Below are positions 57,960 to 64,000 of a stretch of DNA of 64,000 bases, one piece after another; position 1 is the first letter of the stretch; every line of letters begins with the position of its first letter. The translations under genes and the position numbers were made by a program. Origin of the DNA: Hyphomicrobiales bacterium (GTDB lineage: Bacteria > Pseudomonadota > Alphaproteobacteria > Rhizobiales > Rhizobiaceae); assembly GCA_900472485.1 (NCBI GenBank), contig UCII01000002.1, positions 186,001-250,000 of the forward strand. The letters run 5' to 3'. The notes beneath the pieces were generated by a model. That model ran no database searches. It saw only the letters and a program-made list of their open reading frames with translations, and was not told the origin of the DNA.

Positions 57960-58697
57960 TTAAAGGAAACTCGCCTCGAACAGTTCGCGCGTATATGCGT
58001 CGTGCGTCGTGCCGGCCTGCAAATCCGCCTTGGTCAGTTCGTCGACGAAGGTGCCGCCCTTCATGATCAGCACTCGATCGCACATATGGGCGATAACGGC
58101 TAGATCGTGGCTGACGAGGACATAGGTCAGGGAACGCTCGTCACGCTGGTCAGCAAGTAGATTGAGGATTTCCGCCTGGATCGACACATCGAGCGCCGAA
58201 GTCGGCTCGTCGAGCAGCAGGATCGGCGGCGAGAGGATCAAGGCGCGGGCGATGGCGACGCGCTGGCGCTGTCCGCCGGAAAGCTCGTGTGGATAGCGGT
58301 TGGCGAAGGCTGCTGGCAGGCCGATCTGGCGCAATGCCTTTTCGACCTTTACCCAGACATCGCCATGCCCCATGGCCAGCAGCGGTTCGGCGAGCGCGGT
58401 GCCGATACGGTGGCGGGGATGCAGCGACCCATAGGGGTCCTGAAACACCATCTGAGCATGGCGCAGTTCATCGCGCGTACGGGTCTTGCCGACAGCCTTG
58501 CCGGCGAGGCCGATATCGCCCGACCATCCCTTTTCCATGCCGGCGAGGCAACGCAGCACGGTCGACTTGCCGCATCCGGACTCACCGACAATGCCAAGCG
58601 TCTCGCCCTTGCCGACATCGAAGCTTATCCCTTTGACGACATGGTTCTTCGTCTTGCCGGAGGTGAAGACGACATCAAGATCGCGAACGCTAATCAT
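57960..58697 (-). CDS. peptide/nickel-type ABC ATPase (second)
   Basis: A 245-aa ATPase: Walker A GESGCGKST, Q-loop MVFQDPYGSLHPRH, signature [14 protein letters not shown], Walker [12 protein letters not shown] and H-loop VSHD. It lacks the C-terminal oligopeptide extension of OppF/DppF and is close in size to NikE. The start overlaps the stop of the first ATPase. Both ATPases power the DppBC-like permease pair. Confidence 0.88.
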   Translation of the reverse strand: MISVRDLDVVFTSGKTKNHVVKGISFDVGKGETLGIVGESGCGKSTVLRCLAGMEKGWSGDIGLAGKAVGKTRTRDELRHAQMVFQDPYGSLHPRHRIGTALAEPLLAMGHGDVWVKVEKALRQIGLPAAFANRYPHELSGGQRQRVAIARALILSPPILLLDEPTSALDVSIQAEILNLLADQRDERSLTYVLVSHDLAVIAHMCDRVLIMKGGTFVDELTKADLQAGTTHDAYTRELFEASFL

Positions 58698-59539
58698 CGA
58701 CTGGTCTCCAGATCAAGCTTTGCCCTGTCGAGCACCGCCAGGCGGCGCACCGGCTTGTGCGGGTCCGGTAATGCGGACATCAGCCCGCGCGTATAGGGAT
58801 GCTGCGCATCTTCCAGACGCGTTAGCGTCTCCACGATACGGCCGGAATACATGACGATGATGCGCTCGCAGAAGGCTGCGACCATGCGGATATCGTGGCT
58901 GATGAGCAGCAGCCCGGAATTGTTTTCGCGCACCAGCTCATCGAGCAGGGTGAGCACGTCCTTGCGCACGCTGACATCGAGTGCGGACGTCGGCTCGTCG
59001 GCTATGACCAGCTTCGGTTTTGCCAGGAGCATCATCGCGATCATGACGCGCTGACCCATGCCGCCCGAGATCTGATGCGGGTAGAGCGCCATGACACGCT
59101 CCGGATCGCTGATGCGGACACGCTCGAGCATGGCGCGCGCTGCATCGCGTGCCTTGCCGCCGCGCAAGCCCAGATGCAGCCGCGCCGCCTCGGCGATCTG
59201 CCTGCCGACGGTCAGCACCGGATTGAGGGAATAGCGCGGATCCTGCATGATCAGCGCGATATCCTTGCCGCGCAGGGCGCCCATCTGGCGCTCCGACCTG
59301 TCGAGCAGTGAGATGCCGTCGAGCGTCATGCGTTCGGCCGTGATGCCTGCGCTCGGGGGTAGTAGACGCATGACTGCACGCCCCGTCGTCGATTTACCGG
59401 AACCGGATTCGCCGACGATCCCGACACGCTCGCGTCCGACATCGAAACTGACATCCGAGACCGCCGCGAGCGAGTTGCGGCCGAACTGGACGTTCAGGCC
59501 CTGAACGGAGAGGATGGGATGGGGCTCAAGATCTTGCAT
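58694..59539 (-). CDS. peptide/nickel-type ABC ATPase (first)
   Basis: A 281-aa ATPase with Walker A GESGSGKST, Q-loop IMQDPRYSLNPVLT, a degenerate signature ISGGMGQRVMIAMML, Walker [13 protein letters not shown] and H-loop ISHD. It has a short C-terminal extension with the peptide-transporter phrase HPYTRGLMSALPDPH. Its start lies inside the end of the second permease gene. Confidence 0.88.
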   Translation of the reverse strand: MQDLEPHPILSVQGLNVQFGRNSLAAVSDVSFDVGRERVGIVGESGSGKSTTGRAVMRLLPPSAGITAERMTLDGISLLDRSERQMGALRGKDIALIMQDPRYSLNPVLTVGRQIAEAARLHLGLRGGKARDAARAMLERVRISDPERVMALYPHQISGGMGQRVMIAMMLLAKPKLVIADEPTSALDVSVRKDVLTLLDELVRENNSGLLLISHDIRMVAAFCERIIVMYSGRIVETLTRLEDAQHPYTRGLMSALPDPHKPVRRLAVLDRAKLDLETSR

Positions 59540-60428
59540 GGCGGGGGTCCAGAATATCGCGCAATGTGTCGCCGACGATGTTGAAGGCCAGACTTGCCAG
59601 AAGGATCGCGATGCCGGGCATGACGGCGACCCACCAGAAATCGAGCATGTATTTGCGACCGTTGGAAATCATCGCGCCCCATTCAGGCGCCGGCGGCTGG
59701 GCGCCGAGCCCGAGGAAGCCGAGGGACGCCGCCGTCAGGATGATGCCTGCCATATTCAGCGTCAGGCGCACGATGACCGAGGGGATACACATCGGCGCGA
59801 TGTAGAAGAAGAGGATGCGTAGTCTGGAGGCTCCATAGAGCTGCGCGGCGGCGACATAGTCGGTGTTCCTGACGACGAGCGCTTCTGCGCGCGCCAATCT
59901 TGCAATCGGTGGCCAGGCCGTCAGCGAAATGGCGATGATCGCCGTCGTCAGACCGGCGCCGAGCGCTGCGGCAAAGGCCAGCGCCAGGATCAGCGACGGA
60001 AAGGAGAGCACGATATCGGTGGCGCGCATCAGGAGCGCGTCGATACGACCGCCGAAAAAGCCGGAAACCACGCCGATCAGAAGACCGATCGGACCGACGA
60101 TCACCGAGATCGACAGCACCGTCTGAATGGTGATGCGCGTGCCGAAGATCAGGCGGCTGAGAATATCGCGACCGAACTCGTCCGTTCCGGCTAGATGCGC
60201 AAGGCTTGGCGGCTTCAAGGCGTCCGAAAGCACCTGCACGTTCGGATCATAGGGCGCCAGAAGCGGCGCGAAGATCGCAATCAGGCATAGCAGGGCGAGG
60301 ATGATGAAGCCTGTGAGGCCAAGCGGCTCGTGGGCAAGCTTGCCGACGGCGCTTCTCAGCGAGCCCATCATGCGGTTCACGATATTCGGCGGACGGACGG
60401 TTACGTCCGCATGGATCGCATCGCTCAT
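59526..60428 (-). CDS. peptide/nickel-type ABC permease (DppC-like)
   Basis: A 300-aa permease with six membrane helices and the OppC N-terminal segment GLTGFIILALLCLIAIFAPLLAPYDPN. The contact loop is VRNTDYVAAAQLYGASRLRILFFYIAP. It overlaps both neighbours by a few bases. Confidence 0.9.
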   Translation of the reverse strand: MSDAIHADVTVRPPNIVNRMMGSLRSAVGKLAHEPLGLTGFIILALLCLIAIFAPLLAPYDPNVQVLSDALKPPSLAHLAGTDEFGRDILSRLIFGTRITIQTVLSISVIVGPIGLLIGVVSGFFGGRIDALLMRATDIVLSFPSLILALAFAAALGAGLTTAIIAISLTAWPPIARLARAEALVVRNTDYVAAAQLYGASRLRILFFYIAPMCIPSVIVRLTLNMAGIILTAASLGFLGLGAQPPAPEWGAMISNGRKYMLDFWWVAVMPGIAILLASLAFNIVGDTLRDILDPRHARS

Positions 60429-61453
60429 CGGGCGGCCTCCCTGGTGCGCGGATCGAAGACCGCATAGGCGATATCCGCTAGGAAATTCAAAAGCATGAAG
60501 AAGAATCCGACAATGATGGTCGCCGCAAGAATGGCATTCATGTCGCCGATCATCAGGGCATTCGTCATGTATTGGCCGATGCCCGGCCAGGAGAAGACGA
60601 TTTCGGTCACCACCGCGCCCTCAAGCAGCCCGCCATAGGAAATGGCGAGGATGGTGATGAGCTGCACCGCTATGTTCGGGAGAACGTGGTCGATGATCGT
60701 TCGCGCCGGACCGACGCCCTTGGCACGGGCCGCGATCACATAATCCTGGCTGAGCTGCTCCAGGGTGAAACTGCGGGTCATGCGGGTGATATAGGCAACG
60801 GCCGCATAGGCGAGAATGAAGGCCGGCAGGATGATGTGGCTCAGGGCATTCCAGAAAATGTCCGTTTCGCCTTGCAGGAGGCTGTCGACCAGCAGCAGGC
60901 CGGTTTGCGGCGTGACGATACCCTCATAATAGACATCGACCCGGCCAGGGCCACCGACCCAATTCAGACCCGCATAGAAGACGACGAGCCCGACGATCCC
61001 GAACCAGAAGACCGGGATGGAATGGCCGACGAGAGAGATGACACGCGCGATCTTGTCGATCAGCCGGTCACGGAACAGTGCCGCCACCAGACCGAGCGGC
61101 ACGCCGACGAAGGTCGAGATGACGATGGCAAGCGTTGCGAGCTCGAATGTTGCCGGAAAGGCCTGGGCGAGATCGGCTGAGACGGGATTTCCCGTGAGAA
61201 TCGCCGTGCCGAAATCACCATGGGCGAGACCTTTCAGATAGATGAAGAACTGCTCGTAAACAGGTAGATCCAATCCGAGCCGCTGGCGCATCGCCGCATA
61301 GGCGGCGGGATCGGCCAGCTCGCCGACGATCGCCCCCACTGGGTCGGCCGGCAGGACACGGCCGATCACGAAGGTGACCAGTAGGAGGATGAACAGGCTG
61401 ACGATCAGATGCGCGATGCGTCGGCCCAATTCGGCTACGGATAGTTCCTTCAT
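60425..61453 (-). CDS. peptide/nickel-type ABC permease (DppB-like)
   Basis: A 342-aa permease with the conserved VTFVIGRVLPADPVGAIVG start, LGLDLPVYEQFFIYLKGL and the EAA-type loop SQDYVIAARAKGVGPARTIIDHVLPN. Pairs with the DppC-like subunit. It follows the binding-protein gene by 20 nt. Confidence 0.9.
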   Translation of the reverse strand: MKELSVAELGRRIAHLIVSLFILLLVTFVIGRVLPADPVGAIVGELADPAAYAAMRQRLGLDLPVYEQFFIYLKGLAHGDFGTAILTGNPVSADLAQAFPATFELATLAIVISTFVGVPLGLVAALFRDRLIDKIARVISLVGHSIPVFWFGIVGLVVFYAGLNWVGGPGRVDVYYEGIVTPQTGLLLVDSLLQGETDIFWNALSHIILPAFILAYAAVAYITRMTRSFTLEQLSQDYVIAARAKGVGPARTIIDHVLPNIAVQLITILAISYGGLLEGAVVTEIVFSWPGIGQYMTNALMIGDMNAILAATIIVGFFFMLLNFLADIAYAVFDPRTREAAR

Positions 61454-61473
61454 GATCGGCTGCCTTCGATTGC

Positions 61474-63069
61474 TTATTCGGCGTCGGCCTTGATCACGTT
61501 TTCAAGGCGGGTCATCTGGTTGGGATGTCCGAGATAGCCTTTGACCCTGGCTGAGAGAACAAGGGGTTCGAACCGTTCGAAAAGCGGCAGGAGCGCCGGC
61601 TTCAGATCCACGAACATCTGCTGCATCTGGGTATAGAGTTCTGCCCGCTTCTTGGCATCGGGCTCTACCGAGGTCTTTTCCGCAAGTGCCGTCAATCCGG
61701 GGATATCCCAAGCCGAACGCCAGGCAAAATTGCCGGCATTGTTGGCCTCGAGCCGGTTGTCGGGATTGTTGGCGAAATCATCCATGGAACCGAGAACATT
61801 CGGCATCAGCGCGCTCGTCTGTGGCAGCAGCAGGTCGAAGTTGCGCGCGCGGTGGGCGGCGATGATCTCGGAACCATTGCCCTGCTGGATCTCGACCTTG
61901 ATGCCGATCTGGCCGAGGGAGGCCTGAATGGCGGTTGCGAGATCGATGCGCGGCGTCTGCGAGATCGTCTTCAGCGTCAGCGAGAAGCCGTCCTTGAAGC
62001 CTGCGTCCGCGAGCAATTGCTTTGCCTTGGCGACATCGAGGTGCCAGTCGGGATTCGGCAGTGCGTATTCGAAGTTTTCCGGAACGGGAATGTTTCGTAC
62101 CCGGCCGTAAGGACCCATGATGGTCTTCTCGATGCCCTTGTAGTCGATGCCATAGGCAATGGCTTCACGAACCTTCGGATTGGCGAGATATTGATTGCCC
62201 GCATTCATCGCCAGCACATAGAAGCCACCCGTCGGCACGCGCTGGATGACGAAATTGCCCTTGGTCTCGAAGGTCTCGAGATCGGATTTGGACAGTGCAT
62301 TGCCGATATCGATATCGCCGCGGTCGAGCATCAGCCGCTCGACCTGGCTTTCCGGTACATGGCGGATGATGACGCGCCGCATCTTCGGTGCGCCGGCGAC
62401 ATAGGCCTTGTTGGCATCCAGAATGACGATCTCGTTCGGGGTCCATTTGTTCAGCGTGAACGGCCCCGAACCTGCCGAATGGGTACGCAGCCAGGCGTTT
62501 CCGGAATCGTCATTCGCGATATGCTTTTGCACCTCGACACTATCAACGACGCTCGAAACGCCCAGCGCCAACCGATAGAGCAGCCCTTCGGCCGTCACCT
62601 TGTCCGTCAGGTCGATGCGCACCGTCTTGGCGTCGACCGCATGGATCTGATTGGCGATCGTTTCGGTGGAATAGCCGATGCGCTTGAAATAGGAGGAACC
62701 AGACTGGTTGAGCTTCATCAGCCGGGTCAGCGAGAAGACGACGTCACTGGCGGTGACCGGGTTGCCGGAGGCGAAAGTGGCTTCCCGCAATTTCAGCGTC
62801 AGCGACTTGCCATCATCCGTCCAGCTTTCCGCCAGCTGCGGCACGATCTTGCCATCCGCGGTCGTTGCGACAAGTCGATCGTAGAGATTGGCAAGGATTT
62901 CGAGTGCTTTGGGTTCGGTGGCCTGCTGCGGATCAAGGGACAGCACCTGCGCGAGCGACGTGCCGATCACCAATTGATCTTTGGGTGTAGCCGCCTGAAG
63001 CTGTGGCGCGGCCAATGTCAGCATACCGATTGTGGCGCCGATAAACATGGCCTTCGAAAAGTGCTTCAT
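61474..63069 (-). CDS. peptide/nickel-type ABC substrate-binding protein
   Basis: A 531-aa SBP_bac_5 protein with a signal peptide (MFIGATIGMLTLAAPQLQAA). Family blocks are LDPQQATEPKALEILANLYDRLV and the DVVFSLTRLM strand. Members bind peptides, nickel or oligosaccharides. Because a mannonate-dehydratase-like gene is divergent, an oligosaccharide or sugar-acid ligand is possible (inference). Good ribosome site GAGGGAGG upstream. Confidence 0.9.
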   Translation of the reverse strand: MKHFSKAMFIGATIGMLTLAAPQLQAATPKDQLVIGTSLAQVLSLDPQQATEPKALEILANLYDRLVATTADGKIVPQLAESWTDDGKSLTLKLREATFASGNPVTASDVVFSLTRLMKLNQSGSSYFKRIGYSTETIANQIHAVDAKTVRIDLTDKVTAEGLLYRLALGVSSVVDSVEVQKHIANDDSGNAWLRTHSAGSGPFTLNKWTPNEIVILDANKAYVAGAPKMRRVIIRHVPESQVERLMLDRGDIDIGNALSKSDLETFETKGNFVIQRVPTGGFYVLAMNAGNQYLANPKVREAIAYGIDYKGIEKTIMGPYGRVRNIPVPENFEYALPNPDWHLDVAKAKQLLADAGFKDGFSLTLKTISQTPRIDLATAIQASLGQIGIKVEIQQGNGSEIIAAHRARNFDLLLPQTSALMPNVLGSMDDFANNPDNRLEANNAGNFAWRSAWDIPGLTALAEKTSVEPDAKKRAELYTQMQQMFVDLKPALLPLFERFEPLVLSARVKGYLGHPNQMTRLENVIKADAE

Positions 63070-63093
63070 TATGCTTCCTCCCTCGAATGCTAT

Positions 63094-63123
63094 ATAATAC
63101 GTATGATGTTATCCTCATGTCAT
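63094..63123 (-). promoter_or_regulatory. sigma-70-like promoter of the binding-protein operon
   Basis: Minus strand ATGACA (63118-63123), 18-bp spacer, TATTAT (63094-63099). The palindrome ATACGTAT (63097-63104) covers the -10 and ATGTCATAT (63117-63125) covers the -35; the 9-mer recurs at 63331-63339 near the divergent gene. Confidence 0.45.
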
Positions 63124-63371
63124 ATTACGATTTATCGAAGATCGGCGATGTTGGCAAGCCCGTGAGAATGCTCCAATGCAAATGAACTGGAGAGGGGGAA
63201 GCGACGAGTGCCGGACGCGGCCAAGGCTGGCCCGAAGGATCGTCGATCCGCCCGGGCCACAGCTTGAGGCCGATTCGAGGCAGGCGCATTGCAGGTGCAA
63301 TAGTGCTCGACACCTCAAAAAATTCATATTATGTCATATGATATGGATCAATCTCATGGGAGAGACGCTCA

Positions 63372-64000
63372 GTGTATGTAGGAACACAGGTCGAGGCGCG
63401 CGACGATGACGATTACCGCGTTTTCGCACAATTGGGGCTGAAGCATATATGTGCCGACCCACCGGGAAAGCCGGAGAGCTGGACACTGTCCGATCTCGAG
63501 CGCCTTCGCGACAAGGTCGAGAGTTTCGGGCTGATTCTGGATATGATTCAGCTTCCCTTGCCGTCTCAACCGATCGAAAAGGCATCCTATCCTGACATTC
63601 TGCTTGCCGGACCGGACCGCGATCGCCAGATCGATGCGGTCTGCAAGCTCATCGAAGACGTGGCGGCGGCCGGCATTCCCGCGGCAAAATACAATCTCAA
63701 TCTCATCGGCATTCCGCGCACGCCGGAAGAACCTGGACGCGGCGGTTCGATGAATGCGAGCTTCCGCTGGGATAAGGCAGACCACCAGGCCGCCCCTGGC
63801 TTGGCCGGCGTTCTGCCGGAAGACGAGAACTGGGAGCGCATCGATTATTTCCTGGAGCGCGTCGTGCCCGTGGCGGAGAGCAATCGCGTCCGCCTCGCTT
63901 GCCACCCGCACGATCCCTATACACCACCGGGCTATCGCGGCGTCACGCGCGTGCTCGGCTCTGTAGAAGGCTTGAAGAAGTTCGTGCTGATGCGCGAAAG
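63372..64000 (+). CDS. mannonate dehydratase-like protein (3' end outside window)
   Basis: The frame from GTG 63372 (VYVGTQVEARDDDDYRVF) runs open to the window end, 209 codons. GGGAGAG lies 9 nt upstream. The N-terminus with LGLKHICADPPG and the later WERIDYFLERVVPVAESNRVRLACHPHDP match the xylose-isomerase-like barrel of UxuA, which dehydrates D-mannonate in glucuronate use; the His in ACHPHDP is the expected metal ligand. Short of its C-terminus, so subfamily is uncertain. Divergent from the ABC operon. Confidence 0.75.
   Translation, partial: MYVGTQVEARDDDDYRVFAQLGLKHICADPPGKPESWTLSDLERLRDKVESFGLILDMIQLPLPSQPIEKASYPDILLAGPDRDRQIDAVCKLIEDVAAAGIPAAKYNLNLIGIPRTPEEPGRGGSMNASFRWDKADHQAAPGLAGVLPEDENWERIDYFLERVVPVAESNRVRLACHPHDPYTPPGYRGVTRVLGSVEGLKKFVLMRE

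Overview
The window is GC-rich DNA that reads as an alphaproteobacterium of the Rhizobium/Agrobacterium group. The reasons are the gene content (a complete ehu/eut ectoine-use locus, many ABC uptake systems, LysR, GntR and MocR regulators), the dense operons with ATGA overlaps, and an intergenic repeat at 16708-16806 that I recognise from rhizobial genomes. No rRNA, tRNA, CRISPR array or intact insertion sequence was seen. The gene content looks like catabolic and accessory replicon DNA.

Layout. (1) 1-7769: a surface-polysaccharide block. It holds the 3' part of an MsbA-type ABC exporter, two tandem GT2 glycosyltransferases, a SAM methyltransferase and a GT4 glycosyltransferase in one overlapping operon. 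Facing it are galE and a UDP-xylose synthase gene that supply UDP-galactose and UDP-xylose. (2) 8147-11515: two xylose-isomerase-like TIM-barrel proteins and a pyranose-oxidase-like GMC flavoenzyme, resembling 3-keto-glycoside or C-glycoside breakdown modules. (3) 11717-17710: serA, then an unassigned dehydrogenase set (isopropylmalate-dehydrogenase-like, SDR, divergent aldehyde dehydrogenase) beside a LysR gene broken by an in-frame TAG. (4) 17811-18007: the last 48 codons of a sugar-ABC ATPase with its terminator. (5) 18212-22401: a MacAB-like efflux operon, followed by a GGDEF-EAL protein. (6) 24807-32869: a GntR-controlled polar amino-acid ABC transporter with a DadA-like oxidase, facing a two-component Rieske oxygenase of the glycine-betaine/stachydrine demethylase type and its LysR regulator. 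(7) 32981-42347: an AraC regulator and a seven-gene branched-chain amino/keto-acid operon (SDR, thiolase, acyl-CoA dehydrogenase, bkdA1-bkdA2-bkdB-lpdV). (8) 42369-44389: a VOC protein and a DUF3422 membrane protein. (9) 44609-57170: ectoine/hydroxyectoine uptake and degradation (eutB, eutC, eutD, eutE, ehuBCDA on the plus strand; doeX, doeC, doeD, enuR on the minus strand), with no eutA. (10) 57497-64000: a small lipoprotein, then a five-gene peptide/nickel-type ABC importer facing the start of a mannonate-dehydratase-like gene that runs off the window.

How it fits together. Most of the window imports and burns plant- or soil-derived compounds (compatible solutes, betaines, branched-chain acids, sugar acids, glycosides). 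Each unit has a local regulator or a visible candidate operator. The signs of decay (broken LysR, ABC remnant) lie together in 16.7-18.0 kb, which suggests a rearrangement point between the dehydrogenase block and the efflux block. Coordinates come from reading frames; start codons were moved where ribosome-binding sites or family length argued for it.
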